From: Bacteroides sp.
GTDB lineage: Bacteria > Bacteroidota > Bacteroidia > Bacteroidales > Bacteroidaceae
Length of the DNA stretch: 5,508 nucleotides
Direction of reading: 5' to 3'
NCBI GenBank assembly: GCA_019417975.1
Contig: DYCT01000127.1
Span: forward strand, 841-6,348
Positions 1-5,508 of the stretch are shown here, piece after piece. The number at the start of each line of letters is the position of its first letter. Position 1 is the stretch's first letter. The notes under the pieces are model-generated. The model worked only from the letters and a program-made list of their open reading frames with translations. It ran no database searches and was not told the DNA's origin. The position numbers and the translations under genes are program-made.

Positions 1-1
1 G

Positions 2-202
2 TCGGCTGTTTGCAAGATTAACATCGACTCAGACTCTCGTTTGGCTATGACAGCTGCTATCCGTCGTGTCTTCGCTGAGAAACCTGCTGAATTCGACCCA
101 CGTAAATACTTGGGACCGGCTCGTGACGAAATGGAGAAGATGTACATGCATAAGATTTTGAATGTACTGGGTTCTGACGGTAAATTGGCTAACTTAGACT
201 AA
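2..202 (+). CDS. fba: Class II fructose-1,6-bisphosphate aldolase, C-terminal 66 residues (5' end outside window)
   Basis: This is the tail of a zinc-dependent class II aldolase, the cytoplasmic enzyme that reversibly cleaves fructose-1,6-bisphosphate into dihydroxyacetone phosphate and glyceraldehyde-3-phosphate in glycolysis and gluconeogenesis. The open frame enters from the left edge and ends in TAA at 200-202. It reads KINIDSDSRLAMTAAIRR near its start, which contains the Asn-x-Asp-x-Asp substrate-binding loop of class II aldolases. FDPRKYLGPAR follows, the C-terminal signature of the longer (about 330-residue) class II subtype, and then a short helical tail ending KLANLD. The catalytic and zinc-binding residues lie upstream of the window and cannot be checked. 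A hairpin terminator follows 21 bases after the stop, so the gene probably ends its own transcript. Family assignment is firm; the symbol follows common usage for this subtype. Confidence 0.93.
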   Translation, partial: SAVCKINIDSDSRLAMTAAIRRVFAEKPAEFDPRKYLGPARDEMEKMYMHKILNVLGSDGKLANLD

Positions 203-223
203 TTTAGAACTTCATGAAATAGG

Positions 224-261
224 CAGAGGTCGTCTTGAAAAAGACGGCCTCTGTTGTTTTT
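224..261 (+). terminator. Rho-independent terminator after the aldolase gene
   Basis: Arms of 13 bases (224-236 and 241-253) pair completely, with one G-U wobble, around a GAAA tetraloop at 237-240. The stem is followed by TTGTTTTT. It sits 21 bases after the aldolase stop and isolates that gene from the transporter unit downstream. Confidence 0.9.
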
Positions 262-318
262 AGGGCTAACCGAACTTGGATAGAATGCAAAAAAGCGGAC
301 AGATTCTCCCTTTTTTTA

Positions 319-349
319 TTCGTTTATTTCACAGATTTTCGTAAGTTTG
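319..349 (+). promoter_or_regulatory. Candidate Bacteroides-type promoter for the transporter-PqqD unit
   Basis: TAAGTTTG at 342-349 matches the Bacteroides -7 consensus TAnnTTTG exactly. TTCG at 319-322, 19 bases upstream, is one mismatch from the -33 element TTTG. Transcription would start near 356, giving a leader of just under 50 bases before the ATG at 404. No operator or riboswitch-like structure is evident in the leader. The call rests on consensus match only. Confidence 0.6.
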
Positions 350-403
350 TCGAATGTTTAAAAATAACTTAAAACCAAATTAATATTTATTGTTAGATTA
401 GAA

Positions 404-1825
404 ATGAAAGAGAAAGTTGAACAATTGATGAAGGATGTCCCTGCTATTCGTTGGACAGCCTTAGTGCTATTAGCATCGGCCATGTTTTTTGGCTACATTT
501 TTATGGATATTCTGTCACCATTGATGGAGTTGTTGCAGAATCAGCGTGGTTGGGACCCTGTAGCATATGGTCGTTATGCCGGTTCTGAAACCTTTTTGAA
601 TGTATTCGTTTTCTTCCTGATATTTGCAGGTATTATTCTGGATAAGATGGGAGTACGTTTCACTGCCATCCTTTCAGGTGTTGTGATGTTTGTAGGTGCA
701 TTAATTAACTATTATGCCGTATGTGACAGTTTTGTCGGTAGCGGAGTAGAAGCTTTTATGAACAACTTCTTGAACTTACCGCTTGAATGGTGGAATGTTA
801 CTCCGTTCTATGAAGGGATGCCGGCTTCTGCCAAGCTTTCAGCTATTGGCTTCATGTTTTTTGGCTCTGGAGTTGAAATGGCTGGTATCACAGTGAGCCG
901 TGGTATCGTAAAATGGTTTAAAGGTAAGGAATTAGCTTTGGCGATGGGTATCGAGATGGCTATAGCACGTGTTGGTGTGGCAGTAGTTGTATTGGGCTCT
1001 CCGGTATTAGCTAATAAGATTGAGCCGGTCAGCGTATCTCGTCCGGTTGCTGTATCGGTATTGCTATTGCTTATCGGTTTGATTTGCTTTATCTGTTATG
1101 GCTTTATGGATAAGCGTCTGGAGCAGCAGATGGGTGAGAGCGGTGAAGAAAAAGACGAACCGTTTAAAGTCAGCGATTTGGGTCAGATATTCTCTTCTAA
1201 AGTGTTCTGGCTGGTTGCTTTGCTTTGTGTACTTTACTATTCAGCTATTTTCCCATTCCAGAAATACGCCATCAACATGCTTCAGTGCAATTTGGGTTAT
1301 ACCAGTGAGCAGGCAGGTTTGGTGTTCTTCGTATTCCCATTGGGTGCAGCGGCTATCACTCCTTTCTTGGGTAACTTCCTCGACCATAAAGGTAAGGGTG
1401 CTTCCATGCTTATTTTCGGTGCTTTGTTGATGATTTGCTGCCACTTGGCATTTGCTTTGCTGCTGCCGGCCACCAAGTCTGTATTTGTGGCTTATGTAGG
1501 TATCATCTTGTTGGGTATTTCGTTCTCGCTGGTTCCTGCAGCTTTATGGCCTTCTCTTCCCAAATTGGTGGACAATCGTTTGTTGGGTTCTGCCTATGCT
1601 GTTATCTTCTGGATTCAGAACATCGGTTTGTATTCATTCCCAATGATTATCGGTTCTGTTCTTCGTATGTCTAATCCGGGTGTAACCAATCCGTTGGAAT
1701 ACAACTATACAGTTCCGATGTTGGTATTCGCATCTTTGGGCGTTGTTGCTTTGTTGTTGGGCATTTGGTTGAAGATGGTAGACAAGCAAAAAGGATACGG
1801 TTTGGAAGAGCCAAACATCAAGTAA
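404..1825 (+). CDS. Major facilitator superfamily transporter, MFSD1-like
   Basis: This is a 473-residue inner-membrane secondary carrier with the 12-helix pattern of the major facilitator superfamily. Hydrophobic segments start at about residue 17 and recur to about 456. A motif-A-like loop, GIILDKMGVR (76-85), follows helix 2, and a weaker counterpart, GNFLDHKGKG (323-332), lies in the second half. A charged, probably cytoplasmic linker (about 236-262) separates the halves. The stretch GSGVE (154-158), WFKGKE (171-176) and ARVG (188-191), plus WIQNIGL (403-409) near the end, resembles eukaryotic MFSD1, a lysosomal dipeptide carrier, as I remember its sequence. A peptide substrate is therefore plausible but inferred; other MFS substrates cannot be excluded. 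The TM3-TM4 loop (about 108-143) is unusually long. The ATG at 404 follows a good promoter at a sensible distance, and no strong Shine-Dalgarno is seen. The stop is 9 bases before the next gene's likely ATG, so the two genes are probably cotranscribed. Confidence 0.88.
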   Translation: MKEKVEQLMKDVPAIRWTALVLLASAMFFGYIFMDILSPLMELLQNQRGWDPVAYGRYAGSETFLNVFVFFLIFAGIILDKMGVRFTAILSGVVMFVGALINYYAVCDSFVGSGVEAFMNNFLNLPLEWWNVTPFYEGMPASAKLSAIGFMFFGSGVEMAGITVSRGIVKWFKGKELALAMGIEMAIARVGVAVVVLGSPVLANKIEPVSVSRPVAVSVLLLLIGLICFICYGFMDKRLEQQMGESGEEKDEPFKVSDLGQIFSSKVFWLVALLCVLYYSAIFPFQKYAINMLQCNLGYTSEQAGLVFFVFPLGAAAITPFLGNFLDHKGKGASMLIFGALLMICCHLAFALLLPATKSVFVAYVGIILLGISFSLVPAALWPSLPKLVDNRLLGSAYAVIFWIQNIGLYSFPMIIGSVLRMSNPGVTNPLEYNYTVPMLVFASLGVVALLLGIWLKMVDKQKGYGLEEPNIK

Positions 1826-1834
1826 ACATTGGAT

Positions 1835-2182
1835 ATGTCTGATGTAAAGATAAATGTGCTGGACGTGATTCCGTGTATACCGGAGCACGTCCGCTTGGAA
1901 ACAAAAGGGGGCTTGTCTGTGATGTCTTTTCCTCGCTATAAGGCGAAATGGATGCAGCGTTTGTTTTCTCATCGTGGACAGATACTCTACAATCAGATAG
2001 AGTTTGAAGAGCATGGCTCAGCAGTATTGGCATTGGTCGATGGAAAACGTTCGGTGCGTGATATTGTGCACTTGCTGGGTGAAAGTGCTTTTAAAGACGA
2101 ACCGGGCTATGAAGTCCGTATCACGATGTTTATCCAGCAGATGCAGAAAGATGGATTGCTCTGTCTGAGTATGCAGGAATAG
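1835..2182 (+). CDS. PqqD-family (RiPP recognition element-like) protein
   Basis: This is a small, probably cytoplasmic protein of 115 residues with no signal peptide or membrane segment. It matches the PqqD family pattern: a basic, aromatic N-terminal part (WMQRLF), a beta strand, then EEHGSAVLALVDGKRSVRDIVHLL, which corresponds to the family's 'G..vw..iDG.rtv.dI...L' core. A last helix, PGYEVRITMFIQQMQKDGLL, matches the closing 'R...F...L...G.l' helix. In PqqD and related RiPP recognition elements this winged-helix fold binds the leader of a precursor peptide and presents it to a radical SAM enzyme. Neither partner is visible here, so its role is unknown. An in-frame TTG at 1829 would add two residues. 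I chose the ATG at 1835 as the ordinary start, 9 bases past the transporter stop. This spacing suggests one operon and possibly translational coupling. The family call is fairly firm; the function is not. Confidence 0.8.
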   Translation: MSDVKINVLDVIPCIPEHVRLETKGGLSVMSFPRYKAKWMQRLFSHRGQILYNQIEFEEHGSAVLALVDGKRSVRDIVHLLGESAFKDEPGYEVRITMFIQQMQKDGLLCLSMQE

Positions 2183-2211
2183 ATAAGACCTGCCTTTTGA
2201 TTTGATAATAT

Positions 2212-2258
2212 AAAAAGCTCCGGCAAGCAGTAAATCCATTCGCTTGCCGGAGCTTTTT
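2212..2258. terminator. Bidirectional Rho-independent terminator between convergent genes
   Basis: Two 17-base arms (2212-2228 and 2242-2258) are perfect inverted repeats around a 13-base loop. The core is GCTCCGGCAAGC, flanked by A5 on the left and T5 on the right. Read rightward the hairpin ends in a U tract 30 bases after the PqqD-family stop. Read leftward it also ends in a U tract, 30 bases after the DUF4831-like stop. It can therefore terminate both convergent units. Confidence 0.93.
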
Positions 2259-2287
2259 GTTATAGATGATAGTTTAGAAGCGATTGT

Positions 2288-3334
2288 TTATTCGCGATCT
2301 ATTTTCAAAAGTCCGCCTGTAGCCGGGTCGAAAGTCACTTGTGTATTGGTACGTTTGTTGAACAAATCGTCGGCTAAGACTTCTTGGTTACCAAACTGGG
2401 TAACAGGCAATGTCTGCTCTACAAACTTCTTGTTGCCGGTAAAGATTGTGATTTGGGCTTTCCCCGGAACATTGTATACGACTCCACCCAATTTCTTTTT
2501 CTCTTTCCCATCGGTGGCTTGTGGCACTGTGTTTAGGTCGGTAAGGTTTACGTAGATAGGCTTTCCGCCTAAATCTTCTTTGTCTAAGACTCCCAAACGA
2601 GAAGAGAAGCGGAAGAGTACTTCTTTGTTTAAACTGCTGCCGGGTACTAAGTGAAGTGTGAAATGTTTGGTTTCGCGGAGTGTGGTGCCGGAAAACATTT
2701 CCAACATGGCAGTTTCTTGTTCCTCCAAGTTAGACAACATCAACTTCATGGCCTCTCCGTCTTTAGGCATATTGTCCGCTTGTCCGCGTATGATTGCATT
2801 TTTGCTTTCTCGGATGTTGTAGATTTCTTTGGCTACAAGTTCTGCCATCTTGGCGGTAGAGCTTGCCATAAGAATCTCTTCTGTCATAAAGTCGCGCGGA
2901 TTGATTTTAGCCTTGGCCGGAGTTACTTTTGATGCCGGAACTTGTCTCTTTTCTGCAGAGCGGTTTATCGATTTGATGATACCGTCTGAAGTCAGTTCTA
3001 CTAACGGGGCGATACTTTTATCTTTTAGTTTGATAGAGTATACATTGTTCGGATCGGGCATTCCGGTCGATGTAGCTTTAATACTTTCTATTTCCCAATG
3101 CGAGCTGGGTGTGTCAGACAGTCCGGTCAGGCGTAAGTATCGGTCTGCATATTTGCAGAATTCGCCCGGTGTATAAGTAACCTTTACAGCTTCCACTTCT
3201 ATTTCGATGACCGTTTTAGGCAAGAAATAAGTGACAGCATCCATACTTTTGCCCGGTATGTAGGGCGATACGTCTGTCTGGGCATATCCCATGGTGGTCA
3301 GAGCCAATAAGGTTGGTAGGATTATTTTTTTCAT
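2288..3334 (-). CDS. Secreted DUF4831-family protein of unknown function
   Basis: This is a 348-residue protein with an apparent Sec signal peptide: MKK, a hydrophobic run (residues 4-15), then GYA before a likely signal peptidase I cut after Ala18. There is no lipobox Cys, so it should be released into the periplasm or beyond rather than lipid-anchored. The mature part starts TDVSPYIPG and has a strand-rich region with YTPGEFCKYADRYL (55-68). A helical middle follows (about 148-212), containing TEEILMASSTAKMAELVAKEIYNIRE, then a strand-rich C-terminal half. This arrangement and length fit the DUF4831 family of Bacteroidetes as I recall it; I know no established function. Cys60 is the only cysteine in the mature chain, so no internal disulfide is possible. 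The start at 3334 is supported by the signal peptide. The gene lies 73 bases downstream of nnr, with its own candidate promoter in the gap and no terminator between them, so it may be transcribed both ways. Confidence 0.82.
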   Translation of the reverse strand: MKKIILPTLLALTTMGYAQTDVSPYIPGKSMDAVTYFLPKTVIEIEVEAVKVTYTPGEFCKYADRYLRLTGLSDTPSSHWEIESIKATSTGMPDPNNVYSIKLKDKSIAPLVELTSDGIIKSINRSAEKRQVPASKVTPAKAKINPRDFMTEEILMASSTAKMAELVAKEIYNIRESKNAIIRGQADNMPKDGEAMKLMLSNLEEQETAMLEMFSGTTLRETKHFTLHLVPGSSLNKEVLFRFSSRLGVLDKEDLGGKPIYVNLTDLNTVPQATDGKEKKKLGGVVYNVPGKAQITIFTGNKKFVEQTLPVTQFGNQEVLADDLFNKRTNTQVTFDPATGGLLKIDRE

Positions 3335-3365
3335 TTCTGATTCAGCTTATAATATATGTGATATG

Positions 3366-3373
3366 CAAATGTA
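3366..3373 (-). promoter_or_regulatory. Candidate -7 box for the DUF4831-like gene
   Basis: The minus strand reads TACATTTG here, an exact match to the Bacteroides -7 consensus TAnnTTTG. Transcription would start about 25 bases before the gene's ATG. A TTTG at 3387-3390 lies only 13 bases upstream, shorter than the usual spacing of about 19, so the -33 element is doubtful. Confidence 0.45.
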
Positions 3374-3407
3374 ATGAAATTCTGCACAAATACACGTATT
3401 CTTTCTC

Positions 3408-4919
3408 TTAATTAGTACTTAATTGTTTCCATGCTTCCGGCAAAAGCTCTATCACATCGCTTGCTGTCATACCGATTTGTCCTTTTCGGTCAGCTGCTAT
3501 ATCTCCGGCCAATCCGTGTGCATATACCCCGATTATACATGCTTCTTGGGGGGAATAGTTTTGAGCTAATAGAGCCAACAAAACACCGGTGAGTACATCG
3601 CCGCAACCTCCTGTGGCCATACCTGCATTGCCGGTAGGATTAAAGAAACAGTTTCCTTCCGGGGTAACGATTGCTGTATATGCGCCTTTCAGGACGATGA
3701 AAGACTGTAGATGAGCTGCCAAATCGCGTGCTTTGTTTAGACGCTCATACGAGTTTTGACTCTGTCCTGTAAGTCTGTCCAGCTCTTTCGGGTGTGGGGT
3801 GAGGATGGAATTCCTAGGTATGGCAGTCAGGATATTGCGGTTGGTAGCCATGATGTTCAGTGCGTCAGCATCGAGAACAACGGGTGACGAGCACATTCTT
3901 AGCTGTTCTGCTAAAGCGCGAGCCGTATCGGCAGATTTTCCTAATCCCGGTCCGATGGCGATGGCTTGGTAATTGTCGGGGTCGGATGGTGCTGCAAACC
4001 ATTCTTCGAACAAGTCGTTTTCAACCATGGCTTCCGGCACAGTGACCTGCAATATGTTGTTGTTACATATAGGAGCGTGAACCGTGAGTAGTCCGATGCC
4101 ACTTTTCAAACATGCGCGTGCTGCTAAGACAGATGCGCCAGCCATTCCTTTTGACCCGGCTATCAGCAGTCCGTGTCCGAAATTGCCTTTGTGGGCAAAT
4201 GGGTTTCGTGGACGAATCATCTTTTGCACTTCGGGCAATTCGGTCAGTTGATAGATGCTTGGAATCGATTGGATTCCTTCCGGGTGTAGTTTGATGTCCA
4301 GTACTTGACATTCACCGATGTATTCTTGGTTTTCAGCGAAGAGGAATGCTAATTTCGGTAACTGTAGGGTTAATGTATAATTTGCCCGGATAATGCTGGC
4401 GTGCGTGTTATAGCTGTTGTCTTCGCTCATGAGTCCCGAAGGGATGTCGATGCTGATTACCGTGCAGGGTGCCGCATTGATGTATTTTACGACTGCGGCA
4501 AATCCACCGGTGAGTGGCTTGTTGAGGCCGGAACCAAACAGACCATCTATTACAATATGTTCGGCTTGTAGCATGGGAGGGTTGAAAGCCGAAGTGATTT
4601 CATTGAATTCTATATTGCATTGCTTCAGTCGTTCTTTATTGATGGTGCAATCGTCCGATAGCACACCTTTTGTATTGAATAAGAATACTTGTACAGAATA
4701 GCCGTCTTGAACCAACAATCGACTTACCGCCAACGCATCCCCACCGTTGTTGCCGGGACCTGCAAAGACAATAAATTGATGTTCTTTTCCCCAACGCTTT
4801 TCGATGGCTTGAGTGAGTGCTGTAGCTGCTCTTTCCATGAGGTCGATGGAGCTGATTGGCTCGTTTTCAATTGTATATGCATCCAGTTTTTTAATCTCTG
4901 TAGCTTGGAATAGTTTCAT
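3408..4919 (-). CDS. nnr: Bifunctional NAD(P)H-hydrate repair enzyme (epimerase + ADP-dependent dehydratase)
   Basis: This 503-residue cytoplasmic enzyme repairs NADH and NADPH that have been hydrated by heat, acid or glyceraldehyde-3-phosphate dehydrogenase. The N-terminal YjeF-type domain (about 1-215) interconverts R- and S-NAD(P)HX. It shows GPGNNGGD (54-61), VIDGLFGSGLNKPL (123-136) and SIDIPSGL (156-163). The C-terminal ribokinase-like domain (about 235-500) dehydrates S-NAD(P)HX using ADP. It shows KGNFGHG (244-250), AGSKGMAGA (254-262), GPGLG (323-327), LDADALN (349-355), LTPHPKE (373-379) and the nucleotide/catalytic loop GNAGMATGGCGD (430-441) with the expected catalytic Asp441. Both domains are complete and the length is typical of fused Nnr proteins. 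The ATG at 4919 lies close to where the family begins, and weak purine-rich AAAGAGAAA sits upstream. It is probably the first gene of a transcript that can continue into the DUF4831-like gene. Confidence 0.96.
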   Translation of the reverse strand: MKLFQATEIKKLDAYTIENEPISSIDLMERAATALTQAIEKRWGKEHQFIVFAGPGNNGGDALAVSRLLVQDGYSVQVFLFNTKGVLSDDCTINKERLKQCNIEFNEITSAFNPPMLQAEHIVIDGLFGSGLNKPLTGGFAAVVKYINAAPCTVISIDIPSGLMSEDNSYNTHASIIRANYTLTLQLPKLAFLFAENQEYIGECQVLDIKLHPEGIQSIPSIYQLTELPEVQKMIRPRNPFAHKGNFGHGLLIAGSKGMAGASVLAARACLKSGIGLLTVHAPICNNNILQVTVPEAMVENDLFEEWFAAPSDPDNYQAIAIGPGLGKSADTARALAEQLRMCSSPVVLDADALNIMATNRNILTAIPRNSILTPHPKELDRLTGQSQNSYERLNKARDLAAHLQSFIVLKGAYTAIVTPEGNCFFNPTGNAGMATGGCGDVLTGVLLALLAQNYSPQEACIIGVYAHGLAGDIAADRKGQIGMTASDVIELLPEAWKQLSTN

Positions 4920-5072
4920 AAGAATCGTTTCTCTTTATGTTAGGATTATCATCATATTTGTTTGATTTGTTTTTAGTATAGGAGTTGGGCGGAGTGTAGG
5001 AAAATAGTGACGAGGGTTTACATCGTGCTGTTTTCTATATATAGGTAGTGCTATACTTTCAACAAATCAATG

Positions 5073-5080
5073 CAAAAGTA
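5073..5080 (-). promoter_or_regulatory. Candidate -7 box for nnr
   Basis: The minus strand reads TACTTTTG, an exact match to the Bacteroides -7 consensus TAnnTTTG. A near -33 element, TTCG, lies at 5103-5106, 22 bases upstream and slightly further than usual. Transcription would start near 5066, giving a leader of about 147 bases before the nnr ATG. I found no closer match to the consensus on this strand between here and the gene. Confidence 0.45.
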
Positions 5081-5332
5081 ACCAAATTCTTTGAAATTTC
5101 ATCGAATGTTTCTTTTATACTTATTCTAATGACTAGGTACGCATTTCTCTTTTGCGAAGAAATGAGAGCAAGATAATGGATGACTTATTTTGTGGTCGGG
5201 ATGTCGGTAATGAGTATTTATACTTCTGTTTTGTAACTGTTGTTTTGACATGAAAAAAGTTTTATTTCTGAGTAAATGTAATATGTAGTCTGATTATTGT
5301 AAGCATATTGTTATTTTCTAAAGTTATAATTC

Positions 5333-5387
5333 TGTATATTTATGCATATTTGTTCGTGTATATTGACTTGTTTTGTATATTTATGCA
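5333..5387. repeat. AT-rich direct repeats TGTATATTTATGCA
   Basis: The 14-mer TGTATATTTATGCA occurs identically at 5333-5346 and 5374-5387, 41 bases apart. A partial third copy, TGTATATT, lies between them at 5357-5364. Such repeats could be binding sites for a regulator of a gene to the right of the window, or remnants of a duplication. The function is not known. Confidence 0.6.
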
Positions 5388-5443
5388 GGATATTGGGGTG
5401 AAAAAGTCATATTTTGGGTCACTGAAATGTACGATTTCGGGTA

Positions 5444-5508
5444 GAGTATCTTGGGATACTTTTCCAGGTATCTTAAGATACTTCGCCAAGTATCCTAAGA
5501 TACTTTGA
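5444..5508. repeat. Array of 18-bp near-palindromes with exact 22-bp period (cut by window edge)
   Basis: Three units lie at 5444-5461, 5466-5483 and 5488-5505, each an imperfect palindrome of the form RRGTATCYTRRGATACTT. Their centres are exactly 22 bp apart, and the 4-base spacers are TTCC and CGCC. The middle unit contains a perfect 14-bp palindrome, GTATCTTAAGATAC (5468-5481). Units 1 and 3 keep perfect GTATC/GATAC arms but differ in the core. The array continues to the last base of the window, so its full length is unknown. I cannot assign it to a named element; it could be an operator array, a REP-like intergenic repeat or part of a miniature mobile element. Confidence 0.85.

Larger units (their letters stand above)
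4920..5508. other. Gene-free, AT-rich stretch to the window edge
   Basis: These 589 bases carry no open frame with a recognisable protein or credible start. The frame open from 5308 begins at a TTG, is rich in low-complexity AT codons and runs through the palindromic repeats. The stretch holds the candidate nnr promoter, direct AT-rich repeats at 5333-5387, and the palindromic array from 5444. No tRNA, rRNA or recognisable small RNA is evident. The rest (about 5110-5330) shows only a weak 7-bp hairpin at 5142-5164. Confidence 0.7.

Noticed and set aside
1829..1834. Upstream TTG start for the PqqD-family gene
   Set aside because: It adds only two residues. The ATG at 1835 is a better start with normal spacing from the preceding stop.
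1634..2033. Minus-strand open frames antisense to the transporter/PqqD junction
   Set aside because: They are antisense to two recognisable coding sequences, have no family resemblance and have no promoter-like site that I could see.
2244..2555. Plus-strand open frame overlapping the terminator and the DUF4831-like gene
   Set aside because: It begins inside the terminator's right arm and runs antisense to a gene with a clear signal peptide and family pattern.
5142..5164. Hairpin CATTTCT/AGAAATG as a possible terminator or small RNA
   Set aside because: The stem is only 7 bp and AT-rich, with a 9-base loop and no U tract on either strand.
5308..5508. Open frame of 66 codons reaching the right edge
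   Set aside because: It starts at TTG, has an AT-driven composition and its C-terminal part is only a translation of the palindromic repeats. The 22-bp period shifts frame between units, so a repeat protein is unlikely.
5444..5508. CRISPR array
   Set aside because: The units are 18 bp with 4-base spacers, too short for CRISPR repeats and spacers, and no cas gene is visible.

Overview
The window looks like chromosomal DNA from a gut Bacteroidales bacterium (Bacteroides, Phocaeicola or a close relative). Three things point there. Candidate promoters match the Bacteroides -7 box TAnnTTTG. Start codons lack strong Shine-Dalgarno sequences. A DUF4831-type secreted protein, a family I associate with Bacteroidetes, is present. 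Species cannot be fixed from the sequence alone.

Layout. Bases 2-202 are the 3' end of a class II fructose-bisphosphate aldolase gene, closed by a strong hairpin terminator at 224-261. A promoter-like TAAGTTTG (342-349) then leads into a plus-strand two-gene unit. The first gene is a 473-residue major facilitator transporter (404-1825). Nine bases after its stop is a 115-residue PqqD-family protein (1835-2182). A perfect 17-bp inverted repeat (2212-2258) ends this unit and, read the other way, the convergent minus-strand genes. On the minus strand lie a secreted DUF4831-like protein (2288-3334) and, upstream of it, the bifunctional NAD(P)H-hydrate repair enzyme Nnr (3408-4919). Bases 4920-5508 hold no convincing gene. 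They contain a promoter-like site for nnr, AT-rich direct repeats, and three near-palindromes spaced exactly 22 bp apart that run into the window edge.

How the parts relate. The aldolase and Nnr are housekeeping functions: glycolysis/gluconeogenesis and repair of damaged nicotinamide cofactors. The transporter-PqqD pair is the most unusual part. From memory, the transporter resembles eukaryotic MFSD1, a lysosomal dipeptide carrier, and keeps a Glu and an Arg at the same 31-residue spacing. PqqD-family domains usually bind peptides in RiPP pathways, but no radical SAM enzyme or precursor peptide gene is visible here. The pair could be a peptide-handling module, but that is inference. The palindromic array at the right edge is the other unexplained structure.
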